DNA from: DATFKA01 sp042095835
GTDB lineage: Bacteria > Bacteroidota > Bacteroidia > Chitinophagales > Saprospiraceae
Assembly (NCBI GenBank): GCA_042095835.1
Contig: JBELML010000011.1
Location: 24,193-88,192, forward strand
Length of the DNA stretch: 64,000 bases
Direction: 5' to 3'
Shown here: piece by piece, positions 54,948 through 63,756 of the stretch
Layout of the letters: the number at the start of each line of letters is the position of its first letter
Position numbering within the stretch: position 1 is the stretch's first letter
The notes under the pieces: model-generated
Databases searched by the model: none
Told to the model about the DNA's origin: nothing
Seen by the model: the letters and a program-made list of their open reading frames with translations, nothing else
Made by a program: the position numbers and the translations under genes

Positions 54948-57536
54948 ATGAGAAAGATTGCCTTATTTGTTTTTACACTGTGGAGTATTCAGCTAGCAGG
55001 TCAATCTATTCTCGACAAGCAAGTTCGCTTCCCGCTGACCGAGTCTTCTACAACAGAAGCATTGATCACACTTTCTAAACTTATCCAAAAAGACATTGCC
55101 TTTAGTGATAATTTCTTTAACAAAAAAGAAAATATCAGCCTCAATGGGACGCCTCGCACCGTAGCAAATATCCTGGACAACATCTTAAAAGACTATCCTC
55201 AAATTGGCTATCAACTACTTGGGGAGCGGATTTTACTCTATCCAAAGGCCAACTATAGCATTAGTGGTTTTTTGGCGGATAAACGCTCGGGAGAACGCTT
55301 AATCGGAGGCACGGTATATATTCCTGAAATTCAGAAAGGAGCAACTACTAATGAATATGGCTTTTATAGTATCACCCTACCTGAAGGAGATTATAGTATT
55401 GAATTTCAATACCTGGGTTACCAGACTAGCAGTCAGCGTATTACCCTGCAAAAATCTATACAGAAAAACATTTACCTAGAAGGCAATATAGAGTTGGCAC
55501 CTGTCCTGATTACGGCCAATAAAGATAGCTCAAATGCGCCTTTTTTTGATACCCAAAAGGGTGGTCTAAAAATATCGCCCGGATGGTTTGATCGAATCCC
55601 CAGTTTAGGCGGCTCGAGTGACCCGATTCGTGGAGCCCAGCTACTACCGGGTATCCAATCTGGCCCCGATGGTCTGGAAGGCATCTTTGTGAGAGGTGGA
55701 GATAATAGCCAAAACTTGATATTATTAGATGGCGTGACGGTTTATATACCTTATCACCTCTTGGGCCTCTTTTCGGTATACAATCCACTGGCGATCAAAT
55801 CTATCAATATTTACAAAGGCAATTTCCCTGCGCGCTATGGTGGCAGGCTTTCCTCCGTTTTCGATGTACGTACCAAGGAAGGCAACATCAACCAATGGTC
55901 TGGCAATCTGGAGACCAATCTCATTGCTACCAATTTATTAGTAGAAGGGCCGATCAAAGAAGAAAAGGGAGCTATACTGCTCAGCGGAAGGCGCTCCATC
56001 TCAGGTTTTCTTTTTAACCCATTTTTCAAACGCACCTATTTTGGAACAGAAGCAGAAGAGGCCAATAATCAATTTTATGACCTCAACCTTAAAGTAAACT
56101 ACACCCTCAATCCTAAAGATCGATTGTATTTTAGTTTTTATCATAATTGGGATGACCTCAATAGCAGCACCGAAGTCAACGGAGAATTGGTAGAAGAATC
56201 AGAAGTTATTCTCAATTGGGGGAATTCTATAGCAGCCCTAAGATGGAATCATCTTTTTAATGATAAAACCTTCAGCAACACCCAAATCACCTTGAGTCAG
56301 TTTGGTTCGCAATATGCTATTTATGAGCAATTCAGTGATGAGGTCGAGGATACCCTAGAAGATTTGTTTTATAATAATATCGAATCAAGCAATACAGAAG
56401 TGGGTATCCAGACCGACTTTGATTGGATGAAAAAAGCAGGTAACAGTGTTCGGTTCGGTGGAGGTTTTTCCGTAAAAACATTCAATCCCGATCTCACCTA
56501 TTTTGAGGTTGAAGATTTTGAAGAGGAAGAGTTGGAGCAAATCAATAATATCTCAAGCATTGAAGATTTTGTGGAGCGCGAATACTTCTGGGCGACCGAA
56601 GCCTACCTCTACTACGAGGAAGATTGGACGTGGCGAAACAAACACTACCTCAAAGCCGGACTCCGCGTATCGGGTTTCGTATCTGACGAAGAGCCCTTCC
56701 TCAACTTTGAACCCAGACTACATTATAATTATAAAATTTCACCCAAATTCGACCTAGAGATAGGGATTAGTCGTATGGTGCAGTATCTCCACACGGTGGC
56801 GATCAGTACAATAAGACTACCGGTCGACCTTTGGATTCCGGCTACTAATGAATTTTTACCTGAAAAATCGTGGCAATTGGAAGCGCGCCTCGACCATCAA
56901 ATCGATGACCATACACAGGTCTTTCTGCAAGGATATTTTAAAACCCTTGATAATCTTTATGCTTTCCCTGAGGGTTTTTCCATCGACTTTGAGGACTATA
57001 TAGACTTTCTGGAAAGAGGATCTGGTGAAGCCAGAGGTTTGGAATTCGGGTTTCATATTGAAAAACCAAGGAGTCATTTTAATGTATCTTACGCCTATAC
57101 CAAGACAATTCGCCAATTCCCTGGCATCAATGCCGGACAATCTTTTGCTTTTGCTTTTGACCAACCGCATCAAATCAAGTTGTTTTTCTCCCAACAAATC
57201 AGTCGGCGTTTACAGTTGAATACCAATTGGATTTATCATAGTGCGGCACCAACCTTAAATGTGCTACCCTTAGGGACCGAACAGCTAGAAAGTGCTGCGG
57301 TGACTTTCCAAAACGGGGACCGACTTAAAGATTACCACCGCTTAGACTTTAACCTCAAATACCAAATTCGGAAGGGGCGGTTTAGTCACGATTTCAATAT
57401 AGGCGCTTATAACACCTACAACCGAGCTAACCAATCCTACAATCGGCTACAATTTAACGAAGATGGTACCATCGGCTCAACACCAATTAACGGTCTGTCC
57501 TTTCGACCTTCGCTCTCCTACAAATTGGGTTTCTAG
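54948..57536 (+). CDS. STN-domain TonB-dependent outer-membrane receptor (module B)
   Basis: This complete 862-residue receptor has a signal peptide (1-19, ending QLAGQ), an STN domain (~25-100, LTESSTTEALITLSKLIQKD), a carboxypeptidase-regulatory-like domain (~108-185, SISGFLADKRSGERLIGGTV), a plug (~190-310, with QNLILLDGVTVYIPYHLLGL) and a 22-strand-type barrel to the C-terminal aromatic end (SLSYKLGF). It should import a ligand with TonB energy and signal to FecR, from which it is separated by 4 bases. It is the paralogue of the partial receptor at 1-1837. The repeat lipoprotein follows after 111 bases. Confidence 0.96.
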   Translation: MRKIALFVFTLWSIQLAGQSILDKQVRFPLTESSTTEALITLSKLIQKDIAFSDNFFNKKENISLNGTPRTVANILDNILKDYPQIGYQLLGERILLYPKANYSISGFLADKRSGERLIGGTVYIPEIQKGATTNEYGFYSITLPEGDYSIEFQYLGYQTSSQRITLQKSIQKNIYLEGNIELAPVLITANKDSSNAPFFDTQKGGLKISPGWFDRIPSLGGSSDPIRGAQLLPGIQSGPDGLEGIFVRGGDNSQNLILLDGVTVYIPYHLLGLFSVYNPLAIKSINIYKGNFPARYGGRLSSVFDVRTKEGNINQWSGNLETNLIATNLLVEGPIKEEKGAILLSGRRSISGFLFNPFFKRTYFGTEAEEANNQFYDLNLKVNYTLNPKDRLYFSFYHNWDDLNSSTEVNGELVEESEVILNWGNSIAALRWNHLFNDKTFSNTQITLSQFGSQYAIYEQFSDEVEDTLEDLFYNNIESSNTEVGIQTDFDWMKKAGNSVRFGGGFSVKTFNPDLTYFEVEDFEEEELEQINNISSIEDFVEREYFWATEAYLYYEEDWTWRNKHYLKAGLRVSGFVSDEEPFLNFEPRLHYNYKISPKFDLEIGISRMVQYLHTVAISTIRLPVDLWIPATNEFLPEKSWQLEARLDHQIDDHTQVFLQGYFKTLDNLYAFPEGFSIDFEDYIDFLERGSGEARGLEFGFHIEKPRSHFNVSYAYTKTIRQFPGINAGQSFAFAFDQPHQIKLFFSQQISRRLQLNTNWIYHSAAPTLNVLPLGTEQLESAAVTFQNGDRLKDYHRLDFNLKYQIRKGRFSHDFNIGAYNTYNRANQSYNRLQFNEDGTIGSTPINGLSFRPSLSYKLGF

Positions 57537-57564
57537 AAAAAAATAAAAAAAATTACGCTTGCCG

Positions 57565-57590
57565 TAGGGGATTTCTCCAATTCGCCTGTC
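57565..57590 (+). promoter_or_regulatory. Candidate ECF-sigma promoter upstream of repeat lipoprotein B
   Basis: TAGGGGATTT (57565-57574), 12 bases, then TGTC (57587-57590), ending 57 bases before the lipoprotein start. It matches the site at 53857-53882 in all 14 motif bases and in spacing. CGAAAA follows both sites at similar distance. Confidence 0.5.
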
Positions 57591-57647
57591 ATAGTCGCGA
57601 AAACAGGGAAACAATTTCTCTATTGAACAAACCAAAATTAATTTTTC

Positions 57648-58616
57648 ATGCGTAATCCAAAAAATCTCTTTTTCGCATTGTCTTTCGTCCTAGTGGCTGG
57701 TCTAGCCTTTAGCTCTTGCAATAAAGACGAAATGACCAGTTTAGAATTAAACTACCAGACTCCAGAAGATTCGACGTTCTTTGCTGATTGCTTCAGTATC
57801 GTCTATCCCATTGAATTGAATTTCCCAGATGGAACAAGTACAAGTATAGATTCTGATGAAGCACTAGAGTCTGCAATAGGCACCTGGTATGAGACCCAAG
57901 GAGAAGATGCCGAAGATCCTGTACCTACTTTTCCGGTTGAAGTCCTGCTTGAGGATGGAAGTACTCAAACCATTAATAACGAACTTGAATTGGAAGAACT
58001 CTGGGATCAATGCTACCCTGATGATGGCTACGATGACCACTACGGCGACGATTGCTTCGATGAGATTGACTTCCTAGACTGCTTTGAGATCACCTATCCC
58101 ATCCAATTGGTGGGTATGGATAGCACACTGATAAGCATCAACAGCGATGAAGAGCTGGAGCAAGCACTTGATGATGCCTATATGGAGGATCGAGACCTAG
58201 AGGTCGTTTTCCCTGTAGAAGTGACCTTCTTAGAAGATGGTGAAACGTACACCCTAACTACTGAAGAAGAAGCCGAAGAGCTATTCGATGCTTGCTACGA
58301 AGAGGAGTTTGATGAGTTAGATGCTTTACTAGATCTTGACTTTACGGAGTGTTTCACTGTAGAATTTCCGATTGTATTGTTGTCAGAGGATAGCACAGCT
58401 ACGACGATCAACAACCTAGAAGAATTAGAAGACTTGATCGACCTTGCTTTCGAAGAAGAGGAACTTTATTTTCCGACCTTCCCGATTACGGTTACCCTTA
58501 AGGAAGACGATTCTGTTGTAACCCTCACTGATGAAGAGGAACTATTCGATTTAATTGATACCTGTGCTGATCAGTATGATGATGAAGAGGATGACGGTGA
58601 AGATGAGGATGGATAG
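57648..58616 (+). CDS. Lipoprotein with three Cys-bounded acidic repeats (module B), family not recognised
   Basis: I do not recognise the family. This 322-residue protein has a lipoprotein signal (FSSC, Cys24) and three repeats bounded by Cys: 48-122, 145-216 and 235-306 (74, 71 and 71 residues). Each opens like CFSIVYPIELNFPDGT or CFEITYPIQL and has a second half like FPVEVLLEDGS or FPVEVTFLEDG followed by a Glu/Leu-rich helix-like end. One extra Cys (136) lies between repeats 1 and 2. It is extremely acidic (Asp/Glu-rich, with an Asp/Glu C-terminal tail) and could bind Ca or another cation. It matches the two-repeat protein at 4327-5022, and each sits with an ECF/FecR/TonB set. A terminator follows. 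Confidence 0.85.
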   Translation: MRNPKNLFFALSFVLVAGLAFSSCNKDEMTSLELNYQTPEDSTFFADCFSIVYPIELNFPDGTSTSIDSDEALESAIGTWYETQGEDAEDPVPTFPVEVLLEDGSTQTINNELELEELWDQCYPDDGYDDHYGDDCFDEIDFLDCFEITYPIQLVGMDSTLISINSDEELEQALDDAYMEDRDLEVVFPVEVTFLEDGETYTLTTEEEAEELFDACYEEEFDELDALLDLDFTECFTVEFPIVLLSEDSTATTINNLEELEDLIDLAFEEEELYFPTFPITVTLKEDDSVVTLTDEEELFDLIDTCADQYDDEEDDGEDEDG

Positions 58617-58657
58617 GTCAACAAATAATTAGTTTAATATCATAAGTAGATTGCAGT

Positions 58658-58687
58658 GGGGAGCTCCTGGAGAGCTTCCCCTTTTTT
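58658..58687 (+). terminator. Terminator after module B
   Basis: GGGGAGCTC (58658-58666) and GAGCTTCCCC (58672-58681) form a stem with one bulged T around a 5-base loop, followed by six T (58682-58687). Confidence 0.85.
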
Positions 58688-58792
58688 ATCTCTAGTAAAG
58701 TTTAGCTTACCGAGCGTAAAAACGAAGATGGACATACAATGTCTAAAAAAGAGGCAAAGTCTCCATATTTTTTATAAATTGAAAATCAAAAA

Positions 58793-59554
58793 GTGGAGAA
58801 TAAGCCTATCGAAGCATATAAACTAGAACTTCAGGAACTGAGGAAAGAAGATCAAAAACCCTACAAGAAAATCAATTGCCCCAGTTGTGATACAGAGGTC
58901 AGCGCCCAAAACCTTGATTTGGGTCAAAAGCTTGGCAAATGTGGTGCTTGTAATGCCGTATTTCCCATCCATAAAGAACTCGACTCGCTGCAACAGTTGC
59001 TAGACACCAAAACGGAACAGCCAAAACCTGTAGGCTTAGAGCTTTACCATTTTGGTGACGAGATGGATATCACGGTGAAGCAACCTTGGAATGTTGTTGA
59101 AATCATGAGCATCATGTTGTTTCCAAAATTTGGCTTACTTATGGTCATGATATTCTTTGTCAGCAATAAAGATATACCAGCCTTGCTTCCTCTTATTTTT
59201 GGTCCACTGGGCATACTATCCATTGCCTATGCTTTTCAAAGAAGGCATCATAAAATGCATATCACCGTAAATCCCGAGACGCTAAGTGTGCTTCGTCGTC
59301 CCAGGAAAATGATCAAGGATAAGCAATATGAGTCCAAAGACATTAACCAAATCTATATTGTCAACCAAGGTGGTGTGGCCATTGTAAAAATGATTCTAGA
59401 TACTCCCGAAGGCCAAAAACATGAAACACTTATCAGCTCTACCTATAACATTCCGGCTGCTCGATATATCGAACAAGAAATTGAGCGTAAGCTGGGAATA
59501 GTTGATCGCCGAGTACCCGAAGAAAAAGGGCCCCAAGCTATAGTCATTAGTTAG
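58793..59554 (+). CDS. Zinc-ribbon membrane protein of unknown function
   Basis: This 253-residue protein starts with a GTG at 58793 (no ATG is nearby). Residues ~29-55 form a zinc ribbon (NCPSCDTEVSAQNLD and KCGACNAVF, a CxxC-x18-CxxC arrangement). Two transmembrane helices follow (~110-128 and ~131-147), then a cytosolic beta-rich part (~155-250). I do not recognise a family function. It converges on proA, and the two stops overlap by 3 bases. Confidence 0.75.
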   Translation: MENKPIEAYKLELQELRKEDQKPYKKINCPSCDTEVSAQNLDLGQKLGKCGACNAVFPIHKELDSLQQLLDTKTEQPKPVGLELYHFGDEMDITVKQPWNVVEIMSIMLFPKFGLLMVMIFFVSNKDIPALLPLIFGPLGILSIAYAFQRRHHKMHITVNPETLSVLRRPRKMIKDKQYESKDINQIYIVNQGGVAIVKMILDTPEGQKHETLISSTYNIPAARYIEQEIERKLGIVDRRVPEEKGPQAIVIS

Positions 59555-60798
59555 GATCGAATATGTCCGTTGCCATTGACCACCCATTTATAACTGGTCA
59601 ACTCCTCTAAAGCCATTGGTCCGCGGGCGTGTAATTTTTGCGTGCTAATACCAATCTCCGCGCCCAAGCCAAACTGTGATCCGTCTGTAAATGCGGTTGA
59701 AGCATTAGCATATACCACCGCAGCATCGATACTATTGAGATAATAGGTCAAGGCATCTGCATCTTCTGATACAATCGCCTCGCTATGCTTAGAGGAGTAC
59801 TTGGCTACGTGCTCCACTGCCGCTTCTAGGCTATCGACTGTTTTGATGGACAACTTCATAGATAGAAATTCCGTACCATAAGAGGCTTCAGTAGCGGGAA
59901 GTAACAAGTCTTCAGGATACTTTCCTTTCAAACTATTCAAAGCGGCCTCATCTGCGAACACCTGGCATTGGTGTTGTCCTCCCAAATCGGCCATCAATAG
60001 GGGGAGATCATGCAAGCGATCAGCGTGGATGACCAAAGAATCTAAAGCATTGCACACACTCAGCCGACGCGATTTGGCATTAGTTATGATCTTCTTACCT
60101 TTCTCCAAATCTGCACTTTTATCAAAATAGGTATGGACAATGCCCGCTCCTGTTTCAATCACTGGCACTTTAGCATTTTCTCTAACAAAACGAATTAATC
60201 CTTGCCCACCACGAGGAATAATCATATCAATATAGTCATCTGCTTCCAAGATATTTTTCAGGCTTTCCCTTTCACTTGGCGCTAGATAGCAAGCCTCTTC
60301 TAAGCCCTGAGGCGCTAAAACAGAATGAATCAATTCTAGTATTGCCAAATTGGAATAATGGGCATCTCTACTGCCTTTCAAGACAGATGCATTACCCGAT
60401 TTCAGACAGAGGGCAAAGACATCAAAGGTCACATTCGGGCGGGATTCGTAGACAATACCAATCACTCCAATGGGTACACTTCTTTTCTCTAGTTGCAACC
60501 CATTATCTAGTGTTCTAGATTGTAAAGTCTTATGCAATGGACTCGGTAGTTGGGCCACTTTTCTCAAATCCTGGACAATCCCTTGCAGTCTTTGCGGATT
60601 CAATTGAAGCCGATCGTATTTGTAATTAGATGGATCCATTCGATCCAAATCTTTTTGATTTTCTGCTAGAATAAAATCTTGTCGCACCAAGGTTAAATCT
60701 GCCAATTGATTTAAAATAGCGGCAATCTCCTCATCTTTTAAATGGATGAGTCGGCGACTTGCTTGGAGGCTATTTGCTAGATGTTGTTCTATAGTCAT
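59551..60798 (-). CDS. proA: Gamma-glutamyl phosphate reductase
   Basis: This 415-residue aldehyde-dehydrogenase-fold enzyme reduces gamma-glutamyl phosphate with NADPH, the second step of proline synthesis. Family segments are SVPIGVIGIVYESRPNVTFD, KSGNASVLKGSRDAHYSN, the active-site Cys in SRRLSVCNALDSLVIH, and QFGLGAEIGISTQKLHARGP. It follows proB by 74 bases on the same strand, so the pathway pair is an operon. The gap between them carries a GC-rich segment possibly related to the element at 3980. Confidence 0.96.
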   Translation of the reverse strand: MTIEQHLANSLQASRRLIHLKDEEIAAILNQLADLTLVRQDFILAENQKDLDRMDPSNYKYDRLQLNPQRLQGIVQDLRKVAQLPSPLHKTLQSRTLDNGLQLEKRSVPIGVIGIVYESRPNVTFDVFALCLKSGNASVLKGSRDAHYSNLAILELIHSVLAPQGLEEACYLAPSERESLKNILEADDYIDMIIPRGGQGLIRFVRENAKVPVIETGAGIVHTYFDKSADLEKGKKIITNAKSRRLSVCNALDSLVIHADRLHDLPLLMADLGGQHQCQVFADEAALNSLKGKYPEDLLLPATEASYGTEFLSMKLSIKTVDSLEAAVEHVAKYSSKHSEAIVSEDADALTYYLNSIDAAVVYANASTAFTDGSQFGLGAEIGISTQKLHARGPMALEELTSYKWVVNGNGHIRS

Positions 60799-60872
60799 GT
60801 GTTGATATTGGACCTGCCGCAGCTCTGCCTCGACAGGATGTTGTAGCGGTATTTATACAATAAGACCCCCCT

Positions 60873-61946
60873 CTACTCTAAAAATAAATGATCGTAATGC
60901 ACAAGGGGTTTGTGTCCTGTTTTGCCAATCCTTTCTTGAGCGAGGAGGCTATCATATTGAGCAATTCCTTTTCCTATTAACTCCTTTTGAGCATTATAAA
61001 GTTCGATAAGGTCTCCTTTTTCGAAATGACCATCCACCGTCGTTATACCAACAGGTAATAGGCTATTGACCGTTTGTGGGTCACTTAACGCTGTTTCTGC
61101 GCCAGGGTTGATATAAACTTTACCTGTTGAAGCTCGCTCGTTGAAGGCAATCCATTTTTTAATATTAGATACATCTTTTTTAGCAGTAACCTGGGTGTAC
61201 TTTTCCAATTCCCCATTCCACAACAATTGTAGACTATCCCACTTTTTACCATTAAGGATATAGGTAGAAATGCCCAGTTTGGCTACGCGCTGGGCCGTTC
61301 TGAATTTGGTGGCCATTCCACCCCGACCAAAAGAGGACTTATTTGGAGCGATATATTGAAAAACCGAAGCGTCATCGGGATCGATACTTTGGAGTAATTC
61401 GCTATCGGGATGGTCTGGATGCCCTGTAAATATTCCATCAACATTGGTAAGTACAAACAGGGCCTCTGCTCCAACCATGCTAGCAATCCAAGCGGCGAGT
61501 TCGTCATTATCGGTAAACATCAACTCATCTATAGAGATGACGTCATTCTCATTGATAATTGGGAGGATATCGGGCCGCATCAGCGCCAGGAGGCAGTTTT
61601 TCATATTGAGGTAATGCTGCCGATCACGAAAGTCTTCTTTGGTGGCGAGCACTTGAGCGCAAAAGAGGCCATGATGCTCTAGAAAGGTTTGATAGACCTG
61701 TAGCAAACGCGTCTGCCCTACCGAAGACAATAATTGGCGGCGGACCACCTTATTCATCTTATGCAAGTCGGAGAATAAAGATCGGGCAGCGCCCACTGCA
61801 CCAGAGGAAACCAAAACGACCTCCACGCCTGCCTGCTTCAATATGGCCAATTGATCAACTAAATTGCTGATGATCGTTAAATCTAGGCGGCCATCCGCAC
61901 GAGTTAATACATTGGTCCCTACTTTGACCACAATCTTCCTATACAA
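60873..61946 (-). CDS. proB: Glutamate 5-kinase
   Basis: This 357-residue enzyme phosphorylates glutamate to start proline synthesis. The amino-acid kinase domain (1-255) opens KIVVKVGTNVLTRADGRLD and holds VVLVSSGAVGAARSLF, PIINENDVISIDE and FGRGGMATKFRTAQRVAKLG. A C-terminal PUA domain (~275-350, with KVYINPGAETALSD) completes the long form. Proline feedback inhibition is usual for the family. proA follows on the same strand. Confidence 0.97.
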   Translation of the reverse strand: MYRKIVVKVGTNVLTRADGRLDLTIISNLVDQLAILKQAGVEVVLVSSGAVGAARSLFSDLHKMNKVVRRQLLSSVGQTRLLQVYQTFLEHHGLFCAQVLATKEDFRDRQHYLNMKNCLLALMRPDILPIINENDVISIDELMFTDNDELAAWIASMVGAEALFVLTNVDGIFTGHPDHPDSELLQSIDPDDASVFQYIAPNKSSFGRGGMATKFRTAQRVAKLGISTYILNGKKWDSLQLLWNGELEKYTQVTAKKDVSNIKKWIAFNERASTGKVYINPGAETALSDPQTVNSLLPVGITTVDGHFEKGDLIELYNAQKELIGKGIAQYDSLLAQERIGKTGHKPLVHYDHLFLE

Positions 61947-62087
61947 ATCGCTACTGTTTTAGGAGGCAATATTAGAGATTATCTGGTAAATCTGCTAGCA
62001 AAAGTTTGGTGGGTTGTACGAACTGGAACCGCCCTATTCAACTGGCGGACTAAAGACGAGCAGGTAGCGCGCTTATTGAAAAGCAAA

Positions 62088-62118
62088 GCAGTAAACAAGT
62101 AGAAATACTGTTTACTGC
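62088..62118 (-). terminator. Hairpin downstream of the small DNA-binding gene
   Basis: GCAGTAAACA (62088-62097) and TGTTTACTGC (62109-62118) are perfect 10-bp inverted arms around an 11-base loop. On the minus strand a weak T-rich stretch (TTTGCTTTTC) follows, consistent with a terminator for the gene at 62147-62395. An operator is the alternative. Confidence 0.5.
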
Positions 62119-62146
62119 TGGTTGTGTACCTCTTTTTGGCGCTCTT

Positions 62147-62395
62147 TTAAATAGAAGCTTGAGCGATCAAACCTTTGGCCGCTTCCAAGATGGTGGTATC
62201 TTCCAGGTGGACAATGCCCCCTTTAGGACCAGACTGCCGGTGCAGGTCCGTAATTGCTCCGGATTGGTAATCTTTAGCGCCGAAATAATTACGGATGGTT
62301 TGCTCTGGCAGACCTAACATTTGGGATAGTTTGGAGATACTGCCTTTGGGCATTTTGTGTTTGATTGCTCTCAATTCTTCAAAAGTAATATTCAT
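62147..62395 (-). CDS. Small putative DNA-binding protein
   Basis: This 82-residue protein has a helix-turn-helix-like segment (GSISKLSQMLGLPEQTIRNY, residues ~18-37) and a C-terminal GPKGGIVHLEDTTILEAAKG. It resembles short DNA-binding proteins annotated in other Saprospiria and Cytophagia, recalled from memory. No partner gene is present; a perfect inverted repeat (62088-62118) lies just behind it. Target unknown. Confidence 0.7.
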   Translation of the reverse strand: MNITFEELRAIKHKMPKGSISKLSQMLGLPEQTIRNYFGAKDYQSGAITDLHRQSGPKGGIVHLEDTTILEAAKGLIAQASI

Positions 62396-62665
62396 ACTAT
62401 TGATTTTTGGTTAGAAAAACAGTGACAAAAGTCATTTATTTGGTCTTTTACATACAAAACCACTTTTGGCTTCAATAAAAATTAAGATAGCAAAATAAAA
62501 AATACTAAGCAAGGCGTTTTGCCATATTTCTTAGATGACATTTATTTATTTTTCACTGATAGAAATGAGCTTGGTATCATCCCAAAAAAGGTCAGTATTC
62601 CATTTATTAATCACCACTAACTTGCAAAAGTAAAGCGTATCTTGAACCCCATTTGTCAAACCAAT

Positions 62666-62914
62666 ATGACTTTCATTGATCTAATCGGATTCATCGGCGT
62701 ATTGATGATCCTCATCGCCTACTTTCTCAATCTTACTCATCGGCTTAGTCCCGAAGCTTTATCTTATATATTGCTCAATTTAATTGGAGCCATATTGGCT
62801 TGCCTGGCCTCCGTTTTAATGCACTACATGCCTTTTGTGCTATTGGAAGGTACCTGGACATTGGTTTCTTTGAGTGCCTTAATGCGGTATTTTGTAAAAA
62901 AAGCCTATTCCTAA
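62666..62914 (+). CDS. Small membrane protein, CBU_0592-like
   Basis: This protein is about 82 residues from the ATG at 62666; a TTG at 62642 would add 8. Three hydrophobic segments (~4-20, ~27-47, ~48-70) and the LIGFIGVLMILIAYFLNLTH opening match the CBU_0592-like membrane protein family of unknown function. It stands alone between the DNA-binding gene and the repeat-bounded ankyrin gene. Confidence 0.75.
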   Translation: MTFIDLIGFIGVLMILIAYFLNLTHRLSPEALSYILLNLIGAILACLASVLMHYMPFVLLEGTWTLVSLSALMRYFVKKAYS

Positions 62915-63223
62915 ATCATCGTTTAGGGTAAGATCGAATCCAATGCTGTAAAAACAAAACTTCTCCTTTCACACCTTTAAATAGAGAATAGGTCCTACCC
63001 TCTACTCCATTTTGCAGGCTCACCAACTGCCCTTTTTGATTTTTTTTCAATATCTTATCTACTGGCCGATCTCCAAAAGATCGTCGTCACTTTTGGACGG
63101 GTTGTAGCTCTTCTACCGGCTGGAGGTAGAGGGGCTTGTATTGCGGGCTAGCATAGCTAGCCGCTAACTTTTGCTTGGGGAGTAATTACAAATCAGGATG
63201 ACAAAGTAGTAAAAGAAGAAGTT
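62915..63223. other. Intergenic region before the ankyrin gene (309 bp)
   Basis: No gene is visible. It contains the first copy of a 55-bp structured repeat (63113-63167) and a small GATC-centred inverted repeat near 63067-63084. The ankyrin start codon follows at 63224. Confidence 0.55.
63113..63167. repeat. 55-bp structured repeat, copy 1 (before the ankyrin gene)
   Basis: It matches 63757-63811 at 45 of 55 positions without gaps (hand count). Two hairpins lie inside: CTACC with GGTAG around 63113-63129, and GCGGGCTAGC with GCTAGCCGC around 63143-63164. The second is nearly perfect here but weakened in copy 2. Confidence 0.8.
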
Positions 63224-63715
63224 ATGATAATTCCAAAATCTGCCCATGCCATCTTTGATAGAAATGAGGCTGTTTTTCTGAAATCTTTTAAGAAAGAAGA
63301 TTTAAAGTTTAAAGATCCATCAGGCAGGACATTATTAGCTACGGCTATAATTGAAAATTTACCAAAAGTAATTAGTTTTTTATCGAAATTCGATGAGGTT
63401 TTAACTATTCCAGATAAGAAAGGATTGCAGCCTCTCCATTTATGTGCACTAAATAATGATGTAACTACAGCAAAATTACTAGTTAATAAAGGTGTAGATA
63501 TCGATGCAAAAGATTATTTTGGTAATTCGCCTTTATGGAGAGCAACCTTTAATACCAATTATCAACTGGTAAAAATTTTAATTGAATCTGGAGCCAATCC
63601 TTATCTGAGGAATAATAGTGATATCAGCGCACTAAATTTTGCAACAGAAATAGAAGATGAGCAATTGATTAAGATACTTTTAGAATCTTCCGTTGTGCCG
63701 CCAGATAAGAGTTAG
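63224..63715 (+). CDS. Ankyrin-repeat protein
   Basis: This 163-residue protein is made of about four ankyrin repeats, clearest in KKGLQPLHLCALNNDVTTAK, GNSPLWRATFNTNYQLVKIL and ISALNFATEIEDEQLIKILL, with no signal peptide or other domain. It is visibly more AT-rich than its neighbours and is bounded by the 55-bp repeats at 63113-63167 and 63757-63811, with another dispersed repeat at 63889. This suggests a mobile or rearranging segment. Single-domain ankyrin proteins can be immunity proteins of polymorphic toxins, but no toxin gene is visible before the window edge. Confidence 0.85.
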   Translation: MIIPKSAHAIFDRNEAVFLKSFKKEDLKFKDPSGRTLLATAIIENLPKVISFLSKFDEVLTIPDKKGLQPLHLCALNNDVTTAKLLVNKGVDIDAKDYFGNSPLWRATFNTNYQLVKILIESGANPYLRNNSDISALNFATEIEDEQLIKILLESSVVPPDKS

Positions 63716-63756
63716 TAACCGTTCTGGTCTTCATTACTTTTAAATTGTCGTACCTC

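Noticed and set aside
61947..62087. Possible remnant gene between proB and the small DNA-binding gene
   Set aside because: Short interrupted frames only; no recognisable protein segment.
63113..63167. Integron attC site
   Set aside because: The repeat has hairpins but lacks the GTTRRRY/RYYYAAC core sites, and no integrase is in the window.
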